Numbered from the stretch's first letter, positions 36,146 to 46,292 are shown. The stretch is 64,000 nt of DNA from Burkholderiales bacterium (GCA_024235795.1 JACKLR010000003.1:806001-870000); one strand, 5' to 3'. The notes: generated by a model from the letters alone, not told the origin. Translations and numbers: made by a program.

Positions 36146-36433
36146 ATGAATAGACTGCAAAAATTTCTGATTACTTTCTTGATAACCAGCCTTCCAGTAA
36201 ATGTCATGGCCGAGCGGCATGACCTAACCGAAAATTTGTATAAAACGGGTAATCAGCAGGCCAATATTTCGCAACAGAAAGCGATCTCCATTGCGCAACG
36301 GCACATCAAAGGCCGTGTTTTGGATATAAGGCGTAGCGACAATATATATCGCATTAAAATACTTAGCGATCAAGGTTCAATACATGTTGTTAAGGTCAGT
36401 GCCATTGACGGAAAAATAAAAACAGGGCATTAA
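36146..36433 (+). CDS. PepSY-domain periplasmic protein
   Basis: This 95-residue protein has a signal peptide (residues 1-22, VMA cleavage). One PepSY-like domain follows (ISQQKAISIAQRHIKGRVLDI, then VVKVSAIDGKIKTGH). PepSY modules are found beside two-component systems and may regulate proteases or ligand sensing in the periplasm. It lies 17 bases before a response regulator and kinase, so it probably supplies a periplasmic accessory to that sensor. Confidence 0.8.
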   Translation: MNRLQKFLITFLITSLPVNVMAERHDLTENLYKTGNQQANISQQKAISIAQRHIKGRVLDIRRSDNIYRIKILSDQGSIHVVKVSAIDGKIKTGH

Positions 36434-36450
36434 TTTGGCTCATTAAATGT

Positions 36451-37137
36451 ATGCGAATTCTGGTAATTGAAGACGAGATAAAACTGCAAGAACAGATCCG
36501 ACAGAAACTGGAGTCGGTTGGCTATATGGTCGATACGTGCAATGATGGTAAAGAGGGTTTGTACATTGCCAATGAATACCCTTTGGATGCGGCGATTATC
36601 GATATTGGTTTACCTGGTATTTCAGGGTTAGAAGTTATCAAAACACTGCGTGATCAAGGCAATTTGTTACCCGTTTTGATTTTAACAGCGAGAGATAGCT
36701 GGCAAGACAAAGTAAAAGGTCTGGAAATTGGCGCGGATGATTATTTAACAAAACCATTCCAAATAGAAGAGTTGCAGGCACGGCTCAAGGCTCTGCTCAG
36801 ACGCGCGACAGGAATACCTGGTTCTTCCTTAATATGTGGTCCTATTGCAATCGACGTTTCAACGCAACTCGTTACCGTTAATGATCACAGGGTTGGTCTG
36901 ACCACTTTTGAGTATCGTCTGCTTGAACTTCTGATCAGGCACCAGGGTGAAGTGTTATCCAAGCAGGTTCTAACGGATTATCTTTATCCGCATGATGAAG
37001 ATCGTGACAGTAATGTACTGGAAGTTATGGTTGGTCGTTTACGACGGAAACTTGATCCTTCTGGCAGTCTGAATCCAATCGAAACGCTGCGAGGCAGGGG
37101 TTATCGTTTTACGATAGCATGCGGTAAAGCATCATGA
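36451..37137 (+). CDS. OmpR/PhoP-family response regulator
   Basis: The 228-residue regulator has a complete receiver (RILVIEDEIKLQEQI, phospho-acceptor Asp in AAIIDIGLPGISGLEV, Lys in YLTKPFQIEELQ) and a winged-helix output domain (TTFEYRLLELLIRHQGEVLS, LRGRGYRFT). It overlaps the kinase gene by four bases. The pair most resembles PhoP/PhoQ-type or QseBC-type systems; the signal is unknown. Confidence 0.92.
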   Translation: MRILVIEDEIKLQEQIRQKLESVGYMVDTCNDGKEGLYIANEYPLDAAIIDIGLPGISGLEVIKTLRDQGNLLPVLILTARDSWQDKVKGLEIGADDYLTKPFQIEELQARLKALLRRATGIPGSSLICGPIAIDVSTQLVTVNDHRVGLTTFEYRLLELLIRHQGEVLSKQVLTDYLYPHDEDRDSNVLEVMVGRLRRKLDPSGSLNPIETLRGRGYRFTIACGKAS

Positions 37138-38468
37138 TGTCGCTAAATAAGCGTATTTTGTTAAGTGCTACGCTGGTTTTGTTGATATTTATCGTGGGGA
37201 TTGCTTTGGCACTCGATAGAGCGTTTCATGACAGTGCAAGGTTGGGTGTACAGGACCGTATGCTTGCTAGGTTGCTTATGTTAATGGGAGATGCGGAAGT
37301 TGATGAAAATGGTAAACTGGAAATGCCTACTAATTTGCTTGATACGGAATTCAGCAGACCTAACGCAAGCACGTATGCATTTATCATTGATCATAAAAAA
37401 ACGATCGCCTGGGAATCGACATCAGCGTTAAATAAGGAGTTTCCTGAACTATTGCTTTTAGACAAAGGTGTTAAGGCGTTCAGTCAAATTACCATTAATG
37501 GTGTATCCGGTTTTATTTACCGTTTTGGTGTCGTATGGTCAACTGAAACCGGCAGTTATCCGTTGACATTTAATGTCGTTACAGACACAGCATTGTTTGA
37601 TGCGCAAATAGAGCGTTACCGAGAAGACCTTTGGGGGTGGTTGAGTATTATGACGGTGTTGCTTCTGATCACGCAGATGATGGTATTACGCTGGGGACTT
37701 CAACCCATGCGTCGTGTATCGATTGAACTATCGGCAATCGAGTCTGGTAAACAGGAAAATGTGAACGGCATTTATCCAAGCGAATTGAAATTGTTGACCG
37801 ATAGCATAAATTCGTTGATTAATCATGAAAGAAAACAGCAAAAACGCTATCGTAATGCGTTAGCTGATTTGGCGCATAGCCTGAAAACGCCGCTAGCCAT
37901 TCTTCATGGTGCGGCGACAATTCAAGATAACGAGCTGGAAGAAAAAACAATTCGTGAGCAGATTGATCGTATGGACAATATAATCCAATACCAGTTGCGT
38001 CGCGCGGCAACAGCAGGAAGCTCACCTGGAATGCGCCCGATCATGCTGTATCCCGTTGTCGACCGCATTGTAAAAACTGTACAAAAAGCGCATCACAATA
38101 AGAACCCGGAAATAGCAATGGCCCTAGATAAATCCATCAGTCTACGTATTGATGAAGGCGATTTAATGGAGCTGCTAGGCAATCTAGTCGACAACGCGTT
38201 TAAATGGTGTAATCAAAATATTGTGGTATCTGCAAGGCAAGAGCAGGAACATATTGTTATTCAGATCGAGGACGACGGACCGGGTATCCCGCAACATGAA
38301 ATTGCCAGAATTCTTGAACGTGGTGTGCGTGCTGATCAGTCAATCCCCGGGCATGGCATCGGCCTTGCCATTGTACGTGACATCATACAAGTCTATGGCG
38401 GCGATTTGTCCATAGAGAAAAATATTCCGAAAGGCGTATGCATAACGATTTATTTAAATGCCAAATAA
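37134..38468 (+). CDS. Sensor histidine kinase (PhoQ-like)
   Basis: The 444-residue inner-membrane kinase has TM1 at residues 8-27, a periplasmic sensor of about 145 residues, TM2 near 172-190, then a HAMP/DHp with phospho-His in ALADLAHSLKTPLAIL. The ATPase domain follows: LMELLGNLVDNAFKW (N box), IEDDGPGIP (G1) and GHGIGLAIV (G2). It is translationally coupled to the regulator through ATGA-type overlap. Together with the PepSY protein it forms a three-gene sensing operon. Confidence 0.9.
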   Translation: MMSLNKRILLSATLVLLIFIVGIALALDRAFHDSARLGVQDRMLARLLMLMGDAEVDENGKLEMPTNLLDTEFSRPNASTYAFIIDHKKTIAWESTSALNKEFPELLLLDKGVKAFSQITINGVSGFIYRFGVVWSTETGSYPLTFNVVTDTALFDAQIERYREDLWGWLSIMTVLLLITQMMVLRWGLQPMRRVSIELSAIESGKQENVNGIYPSELKLLTDSINSLINHERKQQKRYRNALADLAHSLKTPLAILHGAATIQDNELEEKTIREQIDRMDNIIQYQLRRAATAGSSPGMRPIMLYPVVDRIVKTVQKAHHNKNPEIAMALDKSISLRIDEGDLMELLGNLVDNAFKWCNQNIVVSARQEQEHIVIQIEDDGPGIPQHEIARILERGVRADQSIPGHGIGLAIVRDIIQVYGGDLSIEKNIPKGVCITIYLNAK

Positions 38469-38542
38469 GCATTAAACTTTTTTAGATAGCCCCTTTTTGA
38501 GGGAAAAATAATTACAACTGAAAAATCCTCAGAAATAACATT

Positions 38543-41500
38543 TTGAAAGTAAATTTGATAGCCTTATCGCGTCCAAACAAGGCGCCGACAAACCAAGTAA
38601 TATTTTTATGGGTAACTTTGCTCATTTTATTTGTTTTCTTTTCCGGTTTTTACAATCCGGTTTTAGCTGCAAAAAAGGAAAATTCATTTCACGAAATTGA
38701 AACAGCGTTAAAAGAAAATCGAAGCAAATTCAGCATAACACTGCAAGATATTGAAGAACGTATCGCGACCTTAAAAAAGATAGAGCTACTGAATTCTCAG
38801 CAACAATCCGAGTTATCGTCATTAAGTCAGGCGCATGATTTTTTGCACAAGAGCATAGAATCAGCTGATCGTGCTATGCAGTATGTTGAATCTTCCCAAA
38901 GTGCACCACAGCACCTCAAAATCATTGAACGGAAATTGGATACACCGCTGCAACAAGAAGAATTAAAGGCTGAAAATATTGATCTGAAGAAACCACTGGA
39001 AAAACTTGAAGAACAGTTTGAGACCGTCAGAAACGCACTGACAGATGCACAGAAAGAACGAACGGAAATCGAGCAGGAAATTACGCGGCGTACTGAGCGT
39101 CAACCTAAAATCGAGGAAGAAATTGAGTTTACACGCAAACGTATCGACGAATTAAAACAGAAAGCATCCACTGTGTCTGAACTGACGGATGACTCGACCT
39201 TAGAAGCGCAGAAAATCGCACAAAATGTAGAAATTAATTATTTAACACAATTACTTCAGGAACTTAAGCTTGAAGATCGGAGCTACAATCAGCAACGTGA
39301 ACTTTTGCGTGCGCAGCGGCATGAGGCGGAGCGTGATGTTTTGATTGCAGAACGAAACTATAATATTTTTGAAGAAATTATCAATCAACTGCGTGCAGAA
39401 GCTGCCGCCCATGCAAAACAAGCAGCGGATACTGCCAGCCAGGCTGCCGATACAGCCCATCCGCTTGTGCGGGCAATCATTGATGAGAATTCCTTGCTTG
39501 CTGCCGAACTGGAAACAATTACAGTAAGCAGCGCGGCTTTGAGTGAAGAGAAGAAACAACTGGATCGGGCTTTTACCAGGACACAACGCAACTATGATCG
39601 AATCCGGGAAAAAATTGCACAGATCGGTTTAACCAATGCAATTGGTTTAAAGCTGCGTAATGACCGGAAACAGTTACCCGATATCGGCTTACACGAAAAG
39701 AAAATAGAGATTCGCAATCTGGAAATCAATCAGGTTCAACTTAGGCGCATCGAGCTTGAAGATCGATTACTGGAATTAGTTGATTTAAACCAGGATGCCA
39801 TACGTCTGATAGACGATGCCAACATTAAATTAACCGGTGATGCATTAAATAAGCTGCAAACTGCAGTCTATCAGGCGCTATACAAGCAAAAAGAAGATTA
39901 TCTTGATGAACTGATTAACGCCTATGATGTTTATTTCGAAAATAAACTCTATCCAACTCTTGAAAAAGAGTTGAAATTCATTGCATTGATCAAGGATTAC
40001 AAGGAATTCATCGATACCCGTATTCTGTGGATTCAAAGCGCACCGGTCATACAGCTGCATGATATTCAACGTCTGGGCGCAGCAGCAGCTTGGCTGCTTG
40101 ATCCGCAATCATGGATACAAACGGTATCTTATTTGGGCAATGATTTTCGTAAAAACTTTCTGGTTATTTCGCCATTCCTTTTCTTTGTAACTGGATTGCT
40201 TATTATGCAGAGCAATTTAAAAAGAAAATTATCGTCATTGGGGCGTTATGTCACCAAACTGAGTAAAGCGCAATTCATCGATACACTATGGGCTGTGGTA
40301 GTAACACTATTAATGGCGCTTGCCTGGCCACTATTTATTTATTTGATCGCCTGGCGTATCCAGCATATTGAAAGCGACTCAGCATTCATACTCGCGCTGG
40401 GATGCGGGCTTTCTGCTTTGGCCTATTTGTTGTTTTCCGGTTTGTTGCTGCGCCACTTATGCCGAAAAGAAGGACTTGGAGAACTTCATTTTCGCTGGAA
40501 ACCTGAAAACATGGCGTTGATCAGAAAACAACTTGCCTGGTACCTGTCCGTCACATTGCCTTTAGTCCTTATTTTTGTTATGACCCTGGAGCAACCTACG
40601 GAAGCACATCATGATTCCCTTGGACGTCTGGTTTTTTTCATATTAATGGCTGCGACAACGCTACTGGTGTATCGTTTAATGCATCCAGAAAGCGGTTTAC
40701 TTAAAAATTATCTGGAAAAACATACCGAGGGCTGGATAAGCCGTCTGACCGGGTTGTGGTTTCCAATTCTGGTGATTACGCCAATCGGTCTGGCCATCAC
40801 AGTGGCCATTGGCTATATGTATACCGCCGGACAGCTGTCATTATTGATCATCAACTCATTAATGCTGGTTTTTGCGGTGATTATTGCAAGAGCGCTCTTC
40901 ATTCGCTGGTTAAACATTGAGCAGCGCAAACTGGCAATTGAACAATGGCGCAAAAGATTTGCAGCACAGGATGATGAAAAGAGCAAAACAGCTGATGCAG
41001 GAGAACAAATCAGTGTCGAAGAAGACGAACTGGATGTCGAAACCATCAGCACCCAAACCATGAAGCTTCTGAATACGGCGCTCTGGTTTACAATAGTCAT
41101 CGGGCTTGCATTAATATGGGCGCAGGTTTTACCGGCTTTTAACATGCTTAACGAAGTCGTGTTATGGAACACGGAAGTAACCAGTACCGAAGGTGGCAGT
41201 GAAACGACAAGTCTGGCCCCGATCACTTTGGCAAGCCTGTTACTGGCGATAGTCATTTTTATAATGACTTTTTTTGTCAGCAGCAATATTCCGGGTCTGC
41301 TTGAAATTGCTATTTTACAGCGATTGCCTTTTACACCGAGCGGTCGCTATGCCATTGCTTCTATCGCGCGTTACTTCATCATTATTTTTGGTTTTGCCAT
41401 GACATTCAGCGCGCTGGGAATCGGCTGGTCAAAAGTGCAGTGGCTTGCTGCCGCAGTAACTGTCGGGCTTGGTTTTGGATTGCAGGAGATTTTTGCAAAT

Positions 41501-42061
41501 TTTGTATCCGGGTTGATCATACTGTTTGAGCGGCCGGTTCGAGTTGGTGATGTGGTAACCCTGGGTAATATCAGCGGTAAAGTCTCACGCATCCAGATGC
41601 GTGCAACAACAATTATCGATTGGGACAGAAAAGAACTCATTATTCCCAACAAGGAATTTGTCACCGGTCAGGTCATCAACTGGTCGTTGTCCGATTCGAT
41701 TTTACGTATTGTCATTCCTGTCGGTATTGCTTATGGCTCTGACACAAAGCTTGCCAACGATATTCTGTTGTCAATTGCACAGGGGCACCCCAATGTGCTC
41801 AAAGAACCCGAGCCCAGTTCACGTTTTGTCGCATTTGGCGACAGCTCGCTGAATTTTGAACTCAGAATTTACATTCCTGATCCTGATTTGTTTCTGGAAA
41901 CGCGGCACGACTTGCTTATGGAAATCGACCAGCGCTTTCGTGAAGCAAAAATCGAAATTGCCTTCCCGCATCAGGATATTCATATTAGAAGCCTGCCCGA
42001 TCAAATTTCCATTGTTTCGAGATCGGAGGCCATGGGTCAGTCAAATGGACAAACAATCTAA
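38543..42061 (+). CDS. MscK-type potassium-regulated mechanosensitive channel
   Basis: This 1172-residue inner-membrane protein starts at TTG. It has a signal anchor (residues 22-42) and a long periplasmic coiled-coil domain (about 45-480). Eight or more TM helices follow, and then the MscS-like core: SKVQWLAAAVTVGLGFGLQE (pore helix with A/G pattern), IFANFVSGLIILFERPVRVGD (in part) and the cytoplasmic beta domain. Such channels release solutes on hypo-osmotic shock. The length and layout match MscK/KefA rather than MscS. Confidence 0.9.
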   Translation: MKVNLIALSRPNKAPTNQVIFLWVTLLILFVFFSGFYNPVLAAKKENSFHEIETALKENRSKFSITLQDIEERIATLKKIELLNSQQQSELSSLSQAHDFLHKSIESADRAMQYVESSQSAPQHLKIIERKLDTPLQQEELKAENIDLKKPLEKLEEQFETVRNALTDAQKERTEIEQEITRRTERQPKIEEEIEFTRKRIDELKQKASTVSELTDDSTLEAQKIAQNVEINYLTQLLQELKLEDRSYNQQRELLRAQRHEAERDVLIAERNYNIFEEIINQLRAEAAAHAKQAADTASQAADTAHPLVRAIIDENSLLAAELETITVSSAALSEEKKQLDRAFTRTQRNYDRIREKIAQIGLTNAIGLKLRNDRKQLPDIGLHEKKIEIRNLEINQVQLRRIELEDRLLELVDLNQDAIRLIDDANIKLTGDALNKLQTAVYQALYKQKEDYLDELINAYDVYFENKLYPTLEKELKFIALIKDYKEFIDTRILWIQSAPVIQLHDIQRLGAAAAWLLDPQSWIQTVSYLGNDFRKNFLVISPFLFFVTGLLIMQSNLKRKLSSLGRYVTKLSKAQFIDTLWAVVVTLLMALAWPLFIYLIAWRIQHIESDSAFILALGCGLSALAYLLFSGLLLRHLCRKEGLGELHFRWKPENMALIRKQLAWYLSVTLPLVLIFVMTLEQPTEAHHDSLGRLVFFILMAATTLLVYRLMHPESGLLKNYLEKHTEGWISRLTGLWFPILVITPIGLAITVAIGYMYTAGQLSLLIINSLMLVFAVIIARALFIRWLNIEQRKLAIEQWRKRFAAQDDEKSKTADAGEQISVEEDELDVETISTQTMKLLNTALWFTIVIGLALIWAQVLPAFNMLNEVVLWNTEVTSTEGGSETTSLAPITLASLLLAIVIFIMTFFVSSNIPGLLEIAILQRLPFTPSGRYAIASIARYFIIIFGFAMTFSALGIGWSKVQWLAAAVTVGLGFGLQEIFANFVSGLIILFERPVRVGDVVTLGNISGKVSRIQMRATTIIDWDRKELIIPNKEFVTGQVINWSLSDSILRIVIPVGIAYGSDTKLANDILLSIAQGHPNVLKEPEPSSRFVAFGDSSLNFELRIYIPDPDLFLETRHDLLMEIDQRFREAKIEIAFPHQDIHIRSLPDQISIVSRSEAMGQSNGQTI

Positions 42062-42099
42062 TTGCCCACTATACGCATACCTGACTACATAGGATCAGC

Positions 42100-43080
42100 A
42101 TGACAACAGAAAACTGTCCAATCCGTCTGGTGATTCACGGAGGAGCCGGTGCAATCCGGCGCGACAGGCTGAAACCGGAACGTGAGCGGATGTTCATACA
42201 GACACTGTCGCAATCGTTGCGTGAAGGATATGCCGTACTTGCTGCTGGTGGGAGCAGTGTCGATGCCGTAATCGCCGCGATAGTGGTAATGGAGGATTCA
42301 CCTGTTTTCAATGCAGGCAAGGGCGCGGTATTCAGTCATGAGGGACATAATGAACTGGATGCATCGATCATGGATGGTTCCACGCGAATGGCCGGTGCGG
42401 TTGCTGCGGTCAGAACGATCCGTAATCCGATCCGTGCGGCGCATGCAGTAATGACGAAAAGTCCGCATGTGTTGCTAATCGGTCAGGGTGCGGAAACCTT
42501 CGCGGCTGAACAGGGCCTAGAAATTGTCGACGCATCGTTTTTTTACACGCAACACCGCTGGGATCAGTTACAAAAAGCCATTGCCAAGAAACAGATCGTA
42601 CTCGACCATGATTTGGTAGCCGATTCCTTGACTGACAATAACGAAAAACATGGCACCGTAGGCGCTGTTGCACTTGATCGCTATGGCAATCTTGCCGCCG
42701 GTACATCGACGGGCGGCCTGACTAACAAATGCTTTGGCCGTGTTGGCGACACGCCCATTATCGGCGCCGGAACATATGCAGATAATCAATCGATAGCCGT
42801 ATCCGCAACCGGTACCGGCGAAATGTTCATCCGCACTGCGGCAGCATTCAATACAGCGGCACAGGTAAAGTTGCAACATAAATCGATTGCCAGGGCTGCA
42901 GACAATACTCTGGCGGAAATCGCGGCTATTGGCGGTGAAGGTGGATTAATCGTAGTGGATGCAAACGGTAACACCGCCATGCAGTTTAACACCCGCGGCA
43001 TGTATCGTGGGATGATCAGCAATGACGGTATTGCACGCGTTGGTATTTTTGCCGACACTGAATTGTTGGTTGTGTCTTGA
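42100..43080 (+). CDS. iaaA: Isoaspartyl peptidase / type 2 L-asparaginase
   Basis: The 326-residue N-terminal-nucleophile hydrolase precursor cleaves isoaspartyl dipeptides and asparagine. It shows RLVIHGGAGAIRR at the N-terminus, NAGKGAVFSHEGHNELDA, the autocleavage site HGTVGAVALD (nucleophile Thr exposed after Gly-Thr cleavage), and GAGTYADN with SATGTGEMFIR. The start follows AGGATCAGC. No clear operon partner exists. Confidence 0.95.
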   Translation: MTTENCPIRLVIHGGAGAIRRDRLKPERERMFIQTLSQSLREGYAVLAAGGSSVDAVIAAIVVMEDSPVFNAGKGAVFSHEGHNELDASIMDGSTRMAGAVAAVRTIRNPIRAAHAVMTKSPHVLLIGQGAETFAAEQGLEIVDASFFYTQHRWDQLQKAIAKKQIVLDHDLVADSLTDNNEKHGTVGAVALDRYGNLAAGTSTGGLTNKCFGRVGDTPIIGAGTYADNQSIAVSATGTGEMFIRTAAAFNTAAQVKLQHKSIARAADNTLAEIAAIGGEGGLIVVDANGNTAMQFNTRGMYRGMISNDGIARVGIFADTELLVVS

Positions 43081-43204
43081 ACGGTAGGCAGAGGCTTCCT
43101 TTAAATCCTGAAAAGATGGTTTCTTTGTTCAATGTAAATTTCAAATGGGGAATAATTTGCAGAAATAACGTTTGGGGATATGGGGTAAATAATGCCCCGA
43201 CCGG

Positions 43205-43504
43205 TTATAGGCCCAGTTCCTGAGTTATGACCGATGACGCGGTCATGGGTAAAATTAATGTGTCAAGCGCAAAGCTTGCGGGTAAATCGAGAAGCGGGTA
43301 CTTGGGCGGTGCAACCTTGAATTTTTTTTGCGCATAGCGGTTGCCTGTTATCGTGTGGATGTTAAGCCGGGTACCGCTGTAAATTCTCGGACTCGAGGTG
43401 CCGTGTTTGGCGACAGAAATCGTCTGATAGGTTGCGCAACCGGTTGATAGTACAATAACAGCACTGCCAAGGATACTGGCCGCAAGAATTTTGATAGATT
43501 TCAT
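43205..43504 (-). CDS. YceK/YidQ-family lipoprotein
   Basis: This 99-residue lipoprotein has a signal peptide and lipobox LSTGC (Cys23). It then shows RIYSGTRLNIHT and YPLLDLPASFALDTLILPMT, the signature of the small YceK/YidQ outer-membrane lipoproteins. Molecular function is unknown. It may share a transcript with the next lipoprotein gene, 50 bases upstream on the same strand. Confidence 0.85.
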   Translation of the reverse strand: MKSIKILAASILGSAVIVLSTGCATYQTISVAKHGTSSPRIYSGTRLNIHTITGNRYAQKKFKVAPPKYPLLDLPASFALDTLILPMTASSVITQELGL

Positions 43505-43554
43505 TTTAGTGCTCCCGGCGTGTGGGTTGGCAACTCAATGCCGCCCATGAAAAA

Positions 43555-43968
43555 TTATTCCTTACGCAATACATTGACTTCCTCAATACGCTCATGTTCA
43601 TCATAGCTGACATGAAACGCCATTTCAGTGCCATCAAAATACAATTCAGTCGGTGTGCCGATGATCTCCCAGAGACCCAGCGTGAAAACATCCGCTGCGG
43701 CGTGAAAGAGGATTCTTCCTGATTTTGCTACCTTGCTGTAACCCTGAACGAAAATAAATATTTCGATTTTTTTTCCTTCATTTTTTTCGCTGATAAAAGG
43801 CGGCCCGAACTCGGCGAGTAATTCATTTCTGGGCGTTCCAACCGTAAATAATGCAACATTTTTTGCGGGCGGCTGTTGCGCGGCCAGAAATACCGAGCAA
43901 CCGGACACAGGAAGGATCAATACTGTAATAAATACTAACAGAATTAGCCATCGTTTCATGATATTCAT
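43555..43968 (-). CDS. Predicted lipoprotein of unknown function
   Basis: This 137-residue protein starts MNIMKRWLILLVFITVLILP with lipobox VSGC (Cys22). The mature part has VALFTVGTPRNELLAEFGPP, like the SmpA/BamE-type small lipoproteins, and ends in mixed alpha/beta sequence. CAGGAAAAT precedes this ATG; the frame extends 50 codons upstream toward rnpB without a signal peptide, so the inner start is chosen. The BamE-like remark is tentative. Confidence 0.7.
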   Translation of the reverse strand: MNIMKRWLILLVFITVLILPVSGCSVFLAAQQPPAKNVALFTVGTPRNELLAEFGPPFISEKNEGKKIEIFIFVQGYSKVAKSGRILFHAAADVFTLGLWEIIGTPTELYFDGTEMAFHVSYDEHERIEEVNVLRKE

Positions 43969-44075
43969 GGAAAAATTTTCCTGTAGCCTGAATTGACGGC
44001 AGAATGGGCGCATACAACATTTACCTGGCGTGCAGCGTTGCTCAATTTCAAATGTTGCATAAGCAGGATAATAAA

Positions 44076-44371
44076 AAGCTGGCCGATAAGCCGGATTCTG
44101 TCGTGGACAGTCATTCATCTAGATGTGCGGTTACCCGCACATTCAAGCAACCCACCCGCAGGCTCCGCGAGCAGCATCATCGCCTGCCTATTTGGTCTTG
44201 CTCCGGATGGAGGTTACCGCGTTTCACCGTAACTAAATACGCTCGTCTCTGTGGCCCTGTTCCTCGCCTCACGGCGTTCGGCTGTTAGCCGACATCCTGC
44301 TCTATGGAGTCCGGACTTTCCTCTATCTGCTGTCTTAATGGGCAGCAGACAGCGACTGCCTGGCCAGCTTC
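44076..44371 (-). ncRNA. rnpB: RNase P RNA, bacterial class A
   Basis: On the minus strand the sequence opens GAAGCTGGCCAGGCAGTCGC and continues with GAGGAAAGTCCGGACTCCAT, the universal P4/CR-I core. It also has GAGGCGAGGAACAGGGCCACAGA (in part), GTTACGGTGAAACGCGG and the closing ATCCGGCTTATCGGCC. The ends pair (GAAGCTGGCC with GGCCAGCTT) to form P1. It processes tRNA 5' ends with RnpA. The length of about 296 bases is slightly short of the E. coli RNA. Exact ends are approximate. Confidence 0.95.
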
Positions 44372-44570
44372 AAGATTATTTTATCATCTCTGGTAAGATT
44401 TTAGATTGAAAACACAATTTGATGATATAGGAAAGGTTAAGTTGTAGAATTTTTTCAATTCAGAATGAGAAATTTATCTATAAAACAGCTGTTTACTATT
44501 GTAAGACAAAGTTGAAAAACTGTAGCGTGTCAGAGCTCGCTTTTTTGGTTTGGTTTAAACCGGGCCAATG

Positions 44571-46292
44571 TTACCTGAGTAAGGACAGCAACATTTGAGG
44601 ATTTGAATTGGCCTGTACCAGAATGGCAGTCGCTGCCTGTTGAAGGATTTGTGTTTTGGTCATCGTTGCGGTTTCTGATGCAAAATCAGCGTCCTGAATA
44701 CGAGAACGGCTCGCCGTCATGGATTCTGCGCTGATTTGATTATTATTTATGGCCGATTCCAGGCGATTAAGTTGTGCGCCGATTTTGGCCCTTTCTTTGT
44801 TAATATGATCTAATGCTAAATCCATTTTAAAAGTCGCAAATCCGGCATTATTGACGAGATCTACATCGCCAATACTCATTGCTGAAGTATTAACGGCGCC
44901 AAACGAAACATCTAGTGTCTCGTTTTTATTGGCGCCCACCTGTAAGATTTTCTGGTTACCCGCTACGTTTAGGGCAATATTTTCCCATACTTCGTTAAAT
45001 CCACTAAGTGGATTCGTCCCGCCTCTGGAGCTGTTATTCGCTATGACGCTTTCTGCTGTTTTGACGGAACCGCCATCCACGTTCGCACCACCAATTGCAC
45101 CGGTATCCTCATCAGTTAGGTTTAACCCTGCAATATAAGCGGCGCCGTTGGCGACAAAATCGGCATTGAAAGCATCTGCATTGGCCCACATTCCACCGGA
45201 AGCTGCATTAATCGCATCATTCAGCGCGGCATTTTGATTTTGATTGAGATAGGTCATGACGTCTTTGATACCCGATCCGCCATTTGCCTTAATTTGTTGA
45301 TGCATATAACCGACAGCAGCATAAGCAGCAGAATATTCGTCTGAACTTCCTCCCCAGGCTCCGCCTGCTGTACCAAAATCTCCTGCCAGTGCCATGACAC
45401 CACCGATGCCAATACTGTTGATTGAAGACTGTAGGCGTTCATCAGCGCCATGGATGAATTCAGCAGCACCTTCAAGAAACCATTTTTGATCTACTGTCGG
45501 GTCAAACATTGAGGCAACGTTCATACTGCGGTACATCACCGCATGCACCATTTCATGAGCTATTATTCTGTCATTGTAGAATGGCGCGGTACCGCCGTTT
45601 GGCAGATTTGGCGGTGTAAAGTCGCTCATATCGATTTGCAGTTTGACATCGGTAGCCTTCCCAGTATAACTGCCGGGTATTACACCCACGACCTGCGCTG
45701 CAACACCGCCAGCTCCATCTGTAAAAGTAGTCAGTTCAATGTCGATATCCGCGCCATCAGCAGAAATTCCGTAGTATTGCTGAATCAAGCTTTCGGCTTG
45801 TTCCAGCCAGCCATTTTGTAAGCCATATATCACAGCAAGCTGGTCGGAATTTCCGAGGACGCTGCCACTGGTGAAGTCGAAAATTTTTTCGTTATTAAAA
45901 GCGGTTGTTGACGAAACCCGTTCTATTTCCTGAATCAGTTGGTTGGCTTCTTCCTGGAGCGCTTTTTTGTCACTAAGGCTATTAGTAGCATTCGCAGCCT
46001 GAATGGAAAGTTCCCTGATACGCTGTAAGGAACCCGATATCGAACCGAGCGCGCCATCTGCAGTCTGCAACATCGAAACGCCATCGTTGGCATTTCGCGT
46101 AGCCTGGTTCAACCCACGAATCTGACTGGTCATGCGCTCAGATATGGCAAGACCGGCTGCATCATCGCGGGCGCTATTTATACGCAGCCCGGACGATAGC
46201 CGCTCCAGAGAGCGGCTTAAGTGCGTCTCTGTCATTGATAAATGGCGCGTGCTGTTTAATGCGCCAATATTCGTGTTGATTGAAAGGCTCAT
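44571..46292 (-). CDS. Flagellinolysin: flagellin with an embedded zinc metallopeptidase domain
   Basis: The 573-residue product has conserved flagellin ends: MSLSINTNIGALNSTRHLS through residue about 145 (D0/D1) and from about 480 to the terminal ILVQANSNPQMLLSLLR. In place of the hypervariable D2/D3 region lies a gluzincin-type protease: HEMVH at residues 246-250 and the third zinc ligand Glu274 in WFLEGAAEF. Such flagellinolysins polymerise into filaments with thousands of protease sites and are known from a minority of flagellated bacteria. I use the ATG at 46290-46292, giving the standard flagellin N-terminus. No other flagellar gene adjoins it. Confidence 0.9.
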   Translation of the reverse strand: MSLSINTNIGALNSTRHLSMTETHLSRSLERLSSGLRINSARDDAAGLAISERMTSQIRGLNQATRNANDGVSMLQTADGALGSISGSLQRIRELSIQAANATNSLSDKKALQEEANQLIQEIERVSSTTAFNNEKIFDFTSGSVLGNSDQLAVIYGLQNGWLEQAESLIQQYYGISADGADIDIELTTFTDGAGGVAAQVVGVIPGSYTGKATDVKLQIDMSDFTPPNLPNGGTAPFYNDRIIAHEMVHAVMYRSMNVASMFDPTVDQKWFLEGAAEFIHGADERLQSSINSIGIGGVMALAGDFGTAGGAWGGSSDEYSAAYAAVGYMHQQIKANGGSGIKDVMTYLNQNQNAALNDAINAASGGMWANADAFNADFVANGAAYIAGLNLTDEDTGAIGGANVDGGSVKTAESVIANNSSRGGTNPLSGFNEVWENIALNVAGNQKILQVGANKNETLDVSFGAVNTSAMSIGDVDLVNNAGFATFKMDLALDHINKERAKIGAQLNRLESAINNNQISAESMTASRSRIQDADFASETATMTKTQILQQAATAILVQANSNPQMLLSLLR

